Shown: positions 37,190 to 50,247 of the stretch, one piece after another
How the letters are laid out: each line of letters starts with the position of its first letter
Position numbering within the stretch: position 1 is the first letter of the stretch
Source: Escallonia rubra
Taxonomy: Eukaryota; Streptophyta; Magnoliopsida; Escalloniales; Escalloniaceae
Direction: 5' to 3'
Assembly: GCA_033065855.1 (NCBI GenBank)
Contig: JAVXUO010000323.1
Coordinates: forward strand, 186,001-250,000
Length of the DNA: 64,000 bases
Translations under genes and position numbers: made by a program
Notes under the pieces: model-generated
The model's input: the letters and a program-made list of their open reading frames with translations, nothing else
Told to the model about the DNA's origin: nothing
Databases searched by the model: none

Positions 37190-38284
37190 ACGACTGAATG
37201 AGTCTACGTAGTAAAGTACGCATCTCCATGCAGTTTTGTTAGGTTATTTTTCACGTTATTCTTACTCGAAGGTAACAAACTCACGGCATGACTAAAATGT
37301 CAAAGGAAAGATTTTGATGGTAACCTACCCAACAAAAAAAAAAAATGGAATGGTTTACGACCGTTATATAGTGACCATTTGATTATCGCTATATATTGTT
37401 AGTGATATTTTTCAGTCATTTAGCGATAATTATTAACAGCGCTTTCTTAGTGTCACTAATTAAAAGTGACTAATTATATTTAAATACCATGATGTATTAT
37501 TATATAGGGTTATAGCTTGCAGGCTCTTCCTACAACTAGGATTGTAGCAAAATGTTTTTCAATGCAAAATCTGGGCTAAATGGTTCCTTGTTGCCACTAC
37601 TAAGTGGTCTTTGGTTTGTCATCGACCTACTAAATTATGACCAGTAAAACTTCTTCCTTTTCATCTCCTTTTCGGCTGCCTACAGTGATTCTCTTTCGGG
37701 AAATCTTATACCAACTCATCTTTTAATTCCTGTTTTCCTTAACTGGGACTTCAAAAGTTAAATCTAATAAAATAATCTGAGGGAGTAGTTTTTTAGGATG
37801 GGCTGAATCCACACCATTTTCTTTCTACACGTAATATTGGTTGCCAAAAGGTACTTCTGCATTTTAGCAACGATGTGATGTGAATTTAATTAAAACAATA
37901 TTGTGTCAATTTATCTCCACAGCTCTTTCATGTCGGTCCGAAAACAAGTGCTTTGAACCCATCAACATGTCCCTTGCTTGGCGAAAAATAAAATAAAATG
38001 TCGCAAAGATAAAGATATTTCTCGACTTCATATCACATTTAGCGACAATTTGCGACTATTTTTTTTTTTGTGTAGAATTTCCCTGTAACTTCATCTGCCA
38101 TGTATTAGCATTGTTTATGGAAATAATTTTGTTTCTACTCATGTTGCAGCGACTTCCTCCAACTCTTGCATGGATTAACAAAATTGTCCGCTGAATCTCT
38201 TAGGGCCGCATCTGCAGGCACACTTTAGCGACACGGAGCTGGTACCAATTTTGCCATTGTAGCTAAGGAATACAATGCCAACAA
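37190..38284. other. Intergenic DNA upstream of the LEA-like gene, MITE-like debris
   Basis: No gene. Around 37350-37460 there are repeated TAGCGATAAT / TTAGTGTCACTAA phrases of the style found in non-autonomous DNA elements, also seen at 36490-36580 inside the LEA intron. No clean element edges were found. Confidence 0.35.
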
Positions 38285-38557
38285 AGATAATGGCCTTGAA
38301 GGTAGCATGAGTGAGGGAAACTCTGACTTCTCTCTAGAATTCTAGGGCTAGAAATCATATTTTTTGCATTTAGGAGATCATCTACCTTTCATACAAGAAG
38401 ATTCATATTGAAGATTACGTAACAGTATGAAGAACTACATCTAATTGGAGAATGCAGATAACTACGCCGATCAGAACGTCTTCGAGGTCCACCACAGGAT
38501 CCATTTGCGGCAGATTTCACCGGTAAGGAGTGAACAAGAACACATGATAATACCAAA

Positions 38558-39771
38558 ATGCTACGCAAAGAGGCTCGTACAATCACGGTAGATCTGGGAT
38601 CTAACAATACCATGGATATGAAGGATCTTAGAGCGGAGGTACTATCGCATAGCAGTTGTTATTCAGATGACGATCAAGACAGGGTGATTAATGCATTACG
38701 GGCTCAAGTTCAAGCATTAACAAAGGAAAATTTAGTCCTGAAAAATAAGGTTAGTCTTGGTGTACAATGTACAAACCCTAATTCCCCCATTGTTACAGGT
38801 GTGAAGGATGGGAAGTTTGTGGGTGAAGGAAACTCCCCATATGATAGTCATGAGGTGGACATGACACCTGTCAAAGATGCTGCGGTGGCAGAGCCACGGT
38901 TTAGTGTTGTACTGGAAACCCCTGTGATTAATAATGGTAATGTGGCACCTATTAAGAGCAATCAGACACCATTAATCCCAAATCTTTGTGAAAATCTGAG
39001 CACCAAAGAGACTCTTTCAATATTACCCTCAACTAACAAGACAATACATGTTGAGCCCCCACGTTCTGGAAAATCGTATGCAGAGGCCATTGTCGCCAAT
39101 CGGGAGAAATATGAACGATCAACTCTCAAATTCATTCAACCCCAAGCCATAAATGGAAAGAAAGGAGTCGAGTATAGTTGGAATGACGTGGAGAATGAGG
39201 TCAATTGCTGAAAGAATGCCATTGTAACATATGTGCTGGGATTGGAGCCCCCTACCATGTGATGAAGGGCTTTCTGGAGAGAATTTGGAGAAGATTCGAC
39301 CACTTCTCTTTAAGTTTGTTGAAATCTGGGTTTACATAGTTAAATTTGATGATGAATTAGTGAGAGCTAAAGTGATTGAGATAGTACCTGGCTGGGTTTG
39401 TTGATAGCCACCCCTTAATTACCAAATCATGGACACCTGAGATGTCTTTAGAGAAGGAAGGGGTGAAGAATATCCCTATTTGGATCAAACTGCTCAATTT
39501 GCCCCTCCATCTATGGTCAAATGACATGCTGAGTAGGATTGCAAGTTCAATTGGCAAAACTTTGTTCCTGGATAACATGACAACAAGAAAGGAGAGACTA
39601 ACATATGCCAGCGTGTGTGTGGAGATTGATATTAATGAAGAGTTACCGGACATGATCCCAATAAGAGGTCCAACTATGGAAACCATTGCACAGGTTGTTA
39701 AGTATGAATGCAAACCAATAAAGTGTGGGCTCTGTGAGGTTTTTGGTCGTAATGAGGACAAATATGCTTGA
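38558..39771 (+). pseudogene. LINE ORF1 (nucleic-acid-binding) pseudogene
   Basis: An open run 38558-39211 includes a coiled-coil-like segment (VINALRAQVQALTKENLVLK) and ends in a plant L1 ORF1 linker. Frameshifts and stops follow at 39211-39440. A second run (39442-39771) reads IPIWIKLLNLPLHLW, RLTYASVCVEI and the knuckle-like CKPIKCGLCEVFG. Order matches plant L1 ORF1 proteins (DUF4283 type). Inactive. Confidence 0.8.
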
Positions 39772-40117
39772 AGACCTAAAATCCAACAAGTATGGAAAGT
39801 GAAAGTGCAGCAGCCTGGGCAACAGGAGACTAGTAATTTATAACAGAGGTCTGGGGGCAGCAACAACAAATTGAGCAAAGGATTAACGAGGGGCAAGAAA
39901 TAGGTACACTAAATATCAACACTCAGAATCAGCCTATTTAATTCACCAATACCTTCTTAGCAATAGCAGATAACCTGCAGCTAGGTGAGATTCCATTAAC
40001 TCAAGATGTACATAATTCTGATAAAATGCAAAATGATGGAAGTAGTGGTAGTAGGCTGAGAAATAGGAGTAGGGAGAAACCTACAAGTAGAAGAAGAAGT
40101 AATACCAAACCAAAGCA

Positions 40118-43100
40118 ATGATAATAACAAGTTTGAATGTAAGAGGCCTGAATAATTCCATCAGGCAATATGATTTAATGAAATTACTAACCAGTAGGAA
40201 GATTCAAATTGTGGTTTTGGTTGAAACAAAAGTCAGAATGGAGAATGTGCCAAATATTATTAATAGATGGCAGAGGAAATGGCAATTCCTTTACAACAAT
40301 AGACCAAAAAGGTTTATCAAGAATTTGGTTGGGTTGGCAATGTCAAGACATCAAAATCAAACCTATCTCCATTACATCACAAGTAATAACAGTTGAGGTA
40401 CAAGATACTGATAAGAATCCATGGTGTATTTCATGTAGATATGGGAACAACTGTTGGACTAATAGAAGAGATCTGTGAAACAACTAAAGCAAGATGCCAG
40501 CAAGATTGAATTTAAACCATGGATTGTGTAGGGGGACTTTAATATTGTAAGATATCCAAATGAAAGACAAGGGGGATCTGGAATAAATAAGGTAGATACA
40601 TTAGATTTCAATTAGTCAGGAATTGGCAACAAAAGGATTTTTTATTTTTTTACCTGGTGCAATAAAAGGCAAGGGGGGGATGTCATATTGAGCAGGACTG
40701 ATAGAGTATTGGTGAATAATGCATGGTTAAGCACTAACACAAATTCTAAAGTGGAAGCCTGTGATCCTGTTATATCAGATCATTATATGTTGGTGGTCAC
40801 AGTTCATCTAGACAAAGTTCAAGGTAGAAAACCATTCAAGTTCTTCAACTATTGGATGCCTCATCCTGATGTCAAGTCAATACGCAAAGAATCTTGGGTA
40901 AGGGAAGCAAATGGGGAAGCAGTGCATGTGCTATACAATAAGCTCAAAAGGCTGAAGCCTAAACTGAAAAAATTAAATTCTGAGAAATAAAGTGAGTATC
41001 CAGAAGGGTAAAGGAACATAACTGAAAAGTGTCCAAAAGGATATCTATGATGGATCAACTACAAATGAACTCATTACTAGAGAGAAGGACTTATCTATGC
41101 AATACTATGAACTTCTTAAAGCTGAAGAATAGTTCTATCAGCAGAAGTCAAGGGTCAAAGAAGTCAAGCTTGGAGATGGTACTACTGCATACTTCCACAA
41201 GAAAATACAGGTACACAGAGCTCATAATAAGATCCTATCAATTAAAACAATGGATGATGTGCAGATTATGGGAGCAAAGGAAGTCCACCAAGAAGCAATC
41301 ATACAATTTTCTAAATTTCTAGGATTCTCACTAGCACCTTGGTCAAATACAAAACATGAACTTCACAGGGTTATGCAAAGGAAGTTAAACCCACAGCAAC
41401 AAACACAGCTAACATGTGAATTCACTGAGGATGAAGTCAAGAGGACTATGCTTTCTTTTAAATCCAATAAAGCTCCAGGCCTTGATGGTTATACAACTGA
41501 ATTCTTTCAAAATAACTGGGAGATCATTGGACCTGATATCACTAGGGCTGTTCTAGACTTCTTCAAGCATGGAAAATCTATGAAGATCTCCAACAGCACT
41601 GGTTTGACTCCAATCCCTAAATTTTCTGTACCTAATACTATTAGGGATTTTAGACCTATTGCCTGTTGCAATGTGGTGTACTAATGTGTTACTAAGATGA
41701 TGAGAAAAAGAATGCAACAAGTACTGCCTTGCCTTATCAATAATAGACAAGCTGCTTTTGTGGAGAATAGGAATATTGGGAATAATATATTGCTCATGCA
41801 AGAATTAGTAAGAAATTACCATAGACCAGGAAATCAGCCAAGATGTGCTATGAAAATAAACATCCAAAAGGCCTATGATACTGTGGAATAGGAGTTTCTA
41901 AGTACTGTTATGGAAGTAATGAAATTTCCCAGTCAATTCATTGAGTGGACTATGCATTGTGTGACTCATGCCAAGTTCTCAATCAACATGAATGGTAATA
42001 TGGAAGGGTTCTTCAGTAGTAAAAGAGGCTTAAGAAAGGGGGATCCCATATCTCTTCTTATTGGTAATGGAAGCATTCTCTTACATGCTTGATGATTCTG
42101 CTTAGAACAGGGAATTTAGCTATCATCCAAAATGCCATGAGCATAAAATTACTCATGTGTGTTTTGTTGATGACTTATTCATCCTAGCTGGGGCTAATAT
42201 CCAAACAATCAATCTTATAAAACAAACCGTTTAGAGTTTTGGCAGTATGTTTGGATTATACCCTAATCTACAAAAGAGTGCAGTGTTCATAGTAGGGCTA
42301 AGTGAGGAGGCCACTAGCGAGCTAGTACAAGATATTGGAATTCCCCTTGGCACTATTCCAGTTACTTATTTAGGAGTTCCACTGATCACTACTAAACTAA
42401 AAGGCAAGTGATTGTCAAGTGCTTATGAACAAAATATTGGCTAGAATTAATAGTTGTACTGTGAAGCACTTATCTTATGCTGGGAGGCTTCAGTTAGCAA
42501 CCTCAGTGCTATTTAGAATGCAAGTATATTGATGTTCATTGTTTCTCTTGCCTAAGAATAACATTTCCCAAATTGAAGCAAAATAAGGTGTTTTATATGG
42601 CATGGAAAAGATACCAAGTGCACAGATGCAAAGGTAGCATGGAAGGATGTCTTCTTACCTAAAAAAGAATGTGGTCTTGGCTTGAAAAGATTGCATGAGT
42701 GGAACAAGGCTGCCTTATGTAAATATATCTGGGACTTGGCAAGGAAAAAAGATACCCTCTGGATAAAGCGGAGCCATACCTACATTATCAAAGGGCAGAA
42801 TTTATGGAATTTCAAACCACCTGCAGATCTCTCATGGACATGGAGTAAAATAATGAAGCTCAGACACATAGTACAAAGCAAAATGGAGTACAAGGTTGGA
42901 AATGAGAATGATACCTGGTTTTGGCTTGATAACTGTTACCCAAAGGTTCTATCATTAAGCAATTTGGACCCAGGATCATCTATGATGTTGCAAGTTCAGC
43001 TAACCTTAAGGTATGTGAAATTTATAATCATGGGGTGTGGAACATAGCTATCAGATCACAAGATCTAAGGGAATTGAGTTCTCAACTCAGGAATACTGAA

Positions 43101-43712
43101 CTAAACAACATACCAGATAAACTAAAGTGGACTGTGAGCACTAATGGTGAATTCAATATTCAATTTGCCTAGAATGACTTAAGACAAAAAGCCACTACAG
43201 TCTCAGGGTGGAAGTTGATATGGTTCTCTGGGAATAGTCCCAAGTGTGCAATGATCCTATGGATGGTCTGTAGAAGGAGATTGAGGACTAAGGATAAACT
43301 TAAAGCTTGGAATGTCATAGATGAGGACAAATGCTGCTTATGCAATCAATAACAGGAAAACGTGGAACACCTTTCAGAAGCTTAAAGCTTGAATTGTCCT
43401 TTTACTCGTTCTATATGGGGAAACACCTTTTAGAAGCTATAAGTATCACATCACTTCTCCAACTGGAACTCCCTCCTTCAATTTGCAATGATAAGGTTTA
43501 GAAGGAAGACCTTTGAAGCAAGACTGAGCAAGCTAGCCTTTGCTGTCACATGTTATAGCATATGGGACGAAAGAAATCTAAGAATATTCTGTGGACAGAC
43601 AACTGAGAAGGCTGAAGTTATGGCAAAGACTGAAGTGTGGATCAAATATAGAGTTCTTAGCTGGAAGAAGACACAACCTACAGAGCTAAATCACCAATTG
43701 TGCAGGAATTGA
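40118..43712 (+). pseudogene. LINE ORF2 (endonuclease-reverse transcriptase) pseudogene
   Basis: The endonuclease start reads ITSLNVRGLNN and VVLVETKVR (40118-40235); GDFNIVRYPNERQGG lies near 40541 and SDHYMLVV near 40780. Reverse transcriptase: FKSNKAPGLDGYTTEFF (41455-41505), RPIACCNVVY, then AFVENRNI and KINIQKAYDTVE; active-site FVDDLFILAG (42163-42192). The C-terminal zinc-binding RT tail reads FSGNSPKCAMILW and KCCLCNQ (43201-43350). Multiple stops and frameshifts (for example at 40392, 41684 and 41890) abolish function. Confidence 0.87.
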
Positions 43713-43912
43713 AAGCTACACCCCTGTGTCCTAATACAGGGATGGAGTCCTCAGTAGTTATGTAAACATATAAATAGTATAGTCATTGAGGGATAGATGC
43801 TAGTTTTGTTGATTAGAGGATTGGTATGATCACTAATGAGTTGTATTTGAACTTTAATGGAATAAAGGACATTTCACCCAAAAAAAAAAAATATAGAGAT
43901 AATAGCATTGAA

Positions 43913-44660
43913 TTTTTTTCTGTTAAAATTAAAGGGTAAGTTGGAGGAAGTTGCTGATTACAAATTTTGGTAACAAGCTGGCATTTTGTAATGAGAAACG
44001 GGTTACCATAGCATAGCTCGCTTTTAATGTCGTATTACAACTATAGTGGAACATCGAAGTTTCATAAGAATATAATTCACCTGCCCTAGGAAAAGCGATG
44101 GACTGCATTTGCCCGCCTTCGAGTTGGCTGCATGGCAATCAAACTCTCTCCAATGTAAATATTGGATATCCACCCACTGCAACCCGTTTTCGTTCTTTTT
44201 CAATTTAACAAAAGTCAACTATTATAAAGTTTAGTTTAGATAAACAACGCTCTCTGCATTAATCATCTGCGGAGAAGAAAAGTGTTCGAAAAGAAAGGGA
44301 GCAACCTTAAAATACATTTCATAAACTAAAAAAAGAATCTTTAACGGAGAGACCAAAGAGAGAAATCATGATATGACAGTACGCTCACACCCAAATCAAA
44401 ATGTGAACAGCGTGTGAAGGTGGCTTACAAACCGAAGTTAGAACCAATTCTTTCAGGATTTGAGTTTCTAATTTGGAATTGGATTTGAAGTTCAATTGCT
44501 TTTCTTTCATTTTGAACAAAAGGAAATTCAAACAAAAAAATTACTACTTTGTGTTTGAAAAATAAAGGAAATCAAAAGGTAATAAATATTTAGACAATCA
44601 TATCATTGGCGTACGATGAAAAAGAAACTACGATAAGTGATTTCACATGTACGTATTGGT
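43913..44660. other. Intergenic DNA, nothing recognised
   Basis: AT-rich sequence with no supported gene, repeat or RNA. Short minus-strand frames at 43929-44218 show no family features. Confidence 0.4.
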
Positions 44661-44667
44661 TGCAGCA

Positions 44668-45565
44668 CATGGTGGTGGTGGTGGTGGTGGTGAGTGAATA
44701 GTCAGGGTATAAGTGGCGGTGCAGTGGCACTGACAACGGCCGTGGTGGGGTGGTCCATTGTAATGATAGTAGTGGTGGTGGTGGTATTGAAGTATAACTA
44801 GTTGTAAGGATGGTGACTTAATTATGACGCTGCTAGGATTGACGATAATGGTGATGGTGTGGCGTTAGTGGTGGTATTGTACAATGGCATCAGCTGCAGC
44901 GGACAGGGACAACGGCGGTGGTAGAGGTGGTAAGGCGGTGTAGTTAAGGTACCATAAATAGTGGTGCTAGTGGTACTAGGGTGTCAATTGTGCTAATATT
45001 GGTGACAAGGTACGGCGGTAGCAACATAGACAATGGTGGTGGTGGTGTTGTGTCGTCGGCAACGGTGTGGCATCAACGCAATGGTAGTGGGGCAATCTAG
45101 TGATAGTAACGATATTAGTGGTGCTGGTCATGGTATCTAGGCAATAATAATGGTATATTTGTGATAGTAGTCATGGTGGCCGCAACATAGACGATGGTGG
45201 CGGTGATGGTGGTAATGACATTCATGTTCATGAGGACACGGTTGATATAGTCACTAATGTTAATGGTCGTGACAATGACAATGGTGACAACATTGATGGT
45301 GATGGTGGTAGTTATGTGGCGACGACATTGATCTATTGATGGTAATAATTATCGTGATGGTGATGCAACACCGTTGACAAATTGGTGACTGTGGTGGTGG
45401 TGGTGGTGGTGGTAGTGGTGGCGTTGTCGTGTAATAGTTTTGGTGGGTGTAATCGTCCGGTGGAGGTGGGTATAGCGGTCAAGCGGTGGTGATAGTGATG
45501 ATAATGAAATGGTGCAGCAGTGTTGGCCGTGGCGGTAGTGGAAGTAAAGGTGGTTTTACGGTATC
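44668..45565. repeat. GGT/GTGGTG-rich low-complexity region
   Basis: About 900 bp dominated by imperfect TGG, GTGA and GGTGAT triplets, with pure (GGT)n cores at 44672-44691, 44770-44785 and 45393-45420. It is strongly purine-biased on the plus strand. A minus-strand frame (45584-45333) is rich in His and Thr only because of the triplet repeat and is not a gene. Confidence 0.8.
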
Positions 45566-46433
45566 GACAATAAAGACAATGCATGTGACTCCATTAGTCG
45601 TAGAGATTCGAGAAAGGCTAAACTAGGGTATATAAATGTTTTTACTTCAAATAATTCTAAATCCCATAAAATCCGACTATTTTTTTTTTTTGGATTTCAC
45701 AATATTGAAACAATTTCAGTCCAATCCCATAAAATCCAATTCCAATTTTTTTTAATGTTCCAAACAACAAATTTGAAGTTTTTAAAATGAAATTCCATCA
45801 ATTTTGTGGTTCCAAACACAGTGAAAGTTCTCATTCGTATACATGATAAACATTGAAGTGGTGCTGGACTGAGATTACAGGCCAAAAAGTCTATGACCAA
45901 ACTAGGCCTGAATCGAACAGGCTCTTAACTTTTTGTACCGATTCCCAACTCTAGACTTGGTCTGAAGAGAAAAATACATGCCCCAAATAGATCAACTGAA
46001 GCCTGGCTTTGTATGTGTCATATTACAATCCCTCGTGTGCGCTGCTTATCACACTTCATTATGGGAAATTAATGCAACGTACAACGCTGTTGCCCATATG
46101 AAATTACACGGTATGCAAGAACAATAAGGTTTTATTTTTCATTTTTGACATACAAATAGAAGACACGTGTTATATAGGAAGGTTTTCAGAGATCAAACAA
46201 AGCGGATTGGTCTTCACGTAAATACTTAAAAGGTTAAATACAAAATTGTCCCCTGATATTTACACGTATTTGCACTTCGCTCCCCGTGTTTACAACTTTT
46301 GCAATAGTGTTCCTTGAGATTGACAAAACCATTATAAACAGGTCCAAAATTGGATGGCCGTTCAATTTTGGACATTAAGTTCGTGTGTGCGATACACATG
46401 CCATTTTGGCATGGGCAGATTTGTCATTTCCCT

Positions 46434-46435
<2 letters not shown>

Positions 46436-46471
<36 letters not shown>

Positions 46472-46482
46472 TGTGTGTGTGT
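46436..46482. repeat. (CT)n-(GT)n microsatellite in the left arm
   Basis: About sixteen CT units followed by TTTGTGTGTGTGTG. Mirrors the (GA)n run of the right arm. Confidence 0.9.
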
Positions 46483-47462
46483 TGAATTAAAAAAATATTT
46501 CTTCTCCTTCCTCTCTCTCCCATTCCGACCGCACCACTGTTGCCATTCTTCCGGTAGCTTATTTCGATCCAACCCTAAAGTGCGCCACCATCACTCACTT
46601 TGTCGTACCACCACAATCAGACCCACCACAATAGCCCACTCCCTCCTCCTGATTTCTGGAGTTTATGTTTATATGGAGATCGATCTTAGTTGTGGCCATG
46701 GTGTAGTGATGATTGTGCATATGGTGATGCTATAGTTATGTACCCGATTTGGTTTTGGTGGTTGATGAATAGTGGGTGGTGGGTGCCACGGTGATGAGAG
46801 AGAACCATTTGGGCATGTTACATGATATTGGAATAGGAGCACGTACACTGGTCACCGGAGCCTCCATCGCCGGTGACAATTCCTTCTCTGGACTCCCACC
46901 AATCTCCTCCTGACCTGACTACTTAAAATCCGAAAATAGCCCGTCATCCGCCGCCGCACTCCGCCCACTATCAAACACCACCCCAGCTTCAACTGCCACC
47001 GCCGGCAGCGGCGACCCCCTCCGTCTAGTGGCAATTCTAGTGGGTGTGCAAGCAAGTTTGCTGGGAAAGTGACGCTGTATCTAGGACTTGAAGGTGGAAA
47101 TAGCATATTCAATAGTGTGCCTTCCTCCGAATTTGATGACAACTATTGAATCTGATGAAGAGTTCACGGATTTCATCTCTCTATCCAGTCCAATGCACAG
47201 ATTTGAGAATTTTACAATGGTGCAGTGGGTCTTTGTAATGATGAAGAGTTCTGGGATTTAATAAGGCAGAGAGAAGGATAAGATTTAAAGCCTCTCTCTT
47301 ATAGTTTGTAACATTTCGTTATAGTGTAAATTCAGATAATCTGTACTTACTGAGGAATGGTAGATTATGTATTGCTTATGTTTCTATGCTTTTTGTTACT
47401 GTGTTGATTAAATGCAAGATTTAGCTCCCTTTATTTTCTCCCCGAAGCATGCCATATCAAAT

Positions 47463-47465
<3 letters not shown>

Positions 47466-47500
<35 letters not shown>
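47466..47500. repeat. (GA)n microsatellite in the right arm
   Basis: About seventeen GA units, the inverted counterpart of the (CT)n run at 46436. Confidence 0.9.
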
Positions 47501-47502
<2 letters not shown>

Positions 47503-47706
47503 AGAAGAGGAGGAGGAAATTAACAAAGAGAGAAATGAGAGATGGGGACAGGGGAATGACCGATCTATCTATGTCAAAATGGCATGTGTTGTGCACATGC
47601 GGACTAAACGCCCGAATTTCAACGGCCATCAAATTTTAGAACTATTTACAATGATTTTGTCAACCTCAAGAATCTGTTTGCGATGTTTTGTCAACATCAA
47701 GAAACA

Positions 47707-47797
47707 TTATCGAGACAGGGAGGGTTCAAGAGATCTGTTTGTCAACATTCAAGAGATCTCATGAATTCATGACCTTATCGAGACAGGGAGGGTTCAT
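47707..47797. repeat. Short direct repeat, 68-bp spacing
   Basis: The phrase TTATCGAGACAGGGAGGG with TTCA appears at 47707 and again at 47775. Probably a local duplication just outside the inverted-repeat element. Confidence 0.7.
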
Positions 47798-48395
47798 TCC
47801 TGGAGGGATTAGGGCCCAGATTGCTTGGTTCCCCAACTTCATAATTTTCCAGAAGAGAGTTGTGAGGGATGAGCACGGTTAACGAGTTTGTCCCAGGCCT
47901 GGTCATTGCATCACATATTGGGCCACGAGTCTTTGGGCTATGGAACAAGAGATTGAGGCCATAACCAGAGTGTGTGTAATGCGTTTTCTTAAGGTCCAAA
48001 ATGGTTTGGGCCCGGGTTGTTTGTAGATCGGCCAACCAAATTGGTCACACCGTTTCAAAGGTTTAGAGGGTTGTCTGTCAAAAGAAGAGGACTGACTGTT
48101 GGATGGTGAAGCTGAAGATGGGACTCCAGCGCACAGTTAGAAGATGCCGCGGGGTGCTTGATTTGGAGTTATTTTGGCACCATGAAAGCAGTACGTAGGG
48201 AACTGAAGAAAGTTGTAGCTGCTTTATTCCTGTGACTGAGAGATGCCCTTGGGTCAAATCAAACAAGTTTATGTTAAATTGCATTGCTTTGGTAAATATT
48301 ATTATTGTCACAAAAATGTGAGATTTGGATATGAAGCAGGTAACATTCAAAACCAAGGTAATCAGATACAAAGCAGAAAACGTGAAAGTGTAGAG

Positions 48396-48981
48396 TAGGG
48401 GTGAGCACGGTTCGGTTGGTTCGGTTTGGAGGCTGAATACCAAACCGAACCGACCAACCTCGGTTTGGGAAAAAAAAAACCGAACCGTAGTTGAACGGTT
48501 CGGTTTCTGCGGGTTGAACAGATTGAACGGATCGATTTGGATGGTTTAATCTGTTTGGGTCAAACTCAATTTTGAGCAATTTTAGGCCCAAAAATTAATA
48601 ACTTATATATGCTAATAAGCTCCAAAAAACTAATTTTTTTTATCATAATTAATAACACTTAGTGAGATGTAGGCGGCGAGTGAAAAATGCGTGTTACGTC
48701 AAGGGATATAGGGTTTATCCCATTTTATATGAGTGGTTAGATAACTAGGATTAATAAAAAATAATTAGGATTATGTAAAATATAGATATGTTATATCATA
48801 TACGGTTGGTTCGGTTTATGCGGTTTCAAAAAAATTCAAACCGAATCGACCGAACCAAATGTACGGTTTGGGAAAAAAAAACTAAATCGATTGATTTTTT
48901 AGATCAGTTTGAAAATAGACGGATTGGTTGGTTCGATTTTCACGATTGGATCGATTTCAACGGTTTAAATGCTCACTCATA
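48396..48981. mobile_element. GGTTCGG-rich MITE (hAT-like ends)
   Basis: It starts TAGGGGTGAGCACGG and ends AAATGCTCACTCATA, so GTGAGCA and TGCTCAC form short inverted ends. Both sides are packed with inverted CGGTTCGGTT / AACCGAACCG blocks (48408-48535 and 48800-48965). The central ~230 bp is AT-rich. Possible but imperfect flanking repeats TGTAGAG / TGTACAAG suggest an 8-bp duplication. No coding. Confidence 0.6.
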
Positions 48982-49882
48982 TGTACAAGCAAAAGCCGAC
49001 AGCCTTTCTAGCTCGGAAGTTTATGCTATCTTTCTCAACAAGTGGTCCTCGCTGTTTCAAAAGTTCCGTACCTCCGGATACTTGCTCACAAGGTGTAATA
49101 TCATTTTTAAAGTTAAAAAGTGGAGAGAAAAGATTAGACCGGTATATTCCGATGTTTTAATTGTTTAGACGGGTATTAATTTTTACCGGAATTAGAAATA
49201 ATATCTTCTTTTGTTTTTCAAGGAAAGCCAGCCGTATTTTGGGCATGAATATTTCGAGTTTGGATAAGAAAAAGCAAATATTTTGAATTCATGAAAAGAG
49301 AATTATTACAAAATTAAGCATTAAATTTCTTGCTTCTTATCAACTCGGGAGAGGAGGCTAAACTTGATTATATTCGGAAAGCTAATAATCTTATGATTCA
49401 AGCTTGGACAACTCTACTCTTGGGCTCACCACGGCTATATATACATTATGTGATCAGCCAAGATACATATAATCCCTCTTCAGGGCTTTGGCAAGACGAT
49501 TCTTAGGCAGTGTTTGACAACGCTTTTTTTTTCCAGTTTTTTTTCTAGTTTGTAAATTGGAGAAAAGAAATTCGTTTGATAGATAATTTTCGTTTTTTTC
49601 CCCCCTTTAGTTTTGAAAATCAGCTTTAAAATAGAGCTGTTTTTTAAAAATCCATTTTGGAGTTTTGAGTTTTCAATTTTGGTTTTATTTTGGGACCCAA
49701 CCTTCAAACTTTGTTAAAAGCAAAAAAATGAGTATCATTTAAAAAAAAAACCCCTCACACACAGAGCTCCACCACCACTAGCAGACACTTCCTTCCATCA
49801 GCCAAATCGGTCCCGTCGTCACCCTATCGCCGTCGTGACCCACGAATCTGCCCCTATCGCCGTCATCACTCTATCGATGTCG

Positions 49883-50127
49883 ACAACCACGAGTCTGCCA
49901 CACCACCGCCACACTCTCGCCACTGCCACCCACTGATCTACAGCAGCACCGCTATCTTACCGTCATCGCCACCCACGGATATGGCCCCCCGTCGCCAACT
50001 CACGCCTCCGATAACCACGGGTCTGCCACACTACCACCACACTCTCGATACTGTCGCCCACAGATCTGCCACAACACCGCCATCCTACCGTCATCGCCAC
50101 CCACGGATATGGCACCCCATCGCCAAA
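49883..50127. repeat. Diverged 128-bp tandem duplication inside the MITE
   Basis: Two copies start near 49883 and 50018. Both contain CCACGRGTCTGCCACAC and, 128 bp apart, ACCGTCATCGCCACCCACGG (ending at 49979 and 50107). The copies differ at several sites and by a few bases in spacing. Confidence 0.8.
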
Positions 50128-50247
50128 CAACCATTTCCTTCCCACTGCCATGAACAATCAATGGGACCTCAAGCAACGCAGCCACCTCAACACCGTTGCA
50201 CAACCCACAATTTGCCTTGCCATCACCACCCCACCACCATCGCATTT

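Larger units (their letters stand above)
38301..43896 (+). mobile_element. L1-type LINE, about 5.6 kb, decayed
   Basis: It has ORF1 with coiled coil and knuckle, then ORF2 with endonuclease, reverse transcriptase and a C-terminal zinc motif, and ends in AATAAAGG...CACCC plus a 12-base A tail (about 43880-43891). Flanking 16-mers 38285-38300 (AGATAATGGCCTTGAA) and 43897-43912 (AGATAATAGCATTGAA) match at 14 of 16 positions. They are best explained as an aged target duplication, fixing the ends. Confidence 0.85.
46216..47672. mobile_element. Long inverted-repeat (Mutator/foldback-like) element
   Basis: The left arm (46311-46468) contains TTGAGATTGACAAAACCATT, GGATGGCCGTTCAATTTT, CACATGCCATTTTGGCAT, GTCATTTCCC and then (CT)n. 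The right arm (47466-47672) carries the same series in reverse complement: (GA)n, then matches to GTCATTCCCC, CACATGCCATTTTGACAT, TTGATGGCCGTTGAAATT and TTGAGGTTGACAAAATCATT. The outer ~90 bp of the left arm has no partner, so the right end is truncated or rearranged. The ~1 kb middle is CCACCG-rich with no clear gene. Confidence 0.65.

Noticed and set aside
45333..45584. His/Thr-rich minus-strand ORF
   Set aside because: Translation of GGT-type triplet repeats; no domain.
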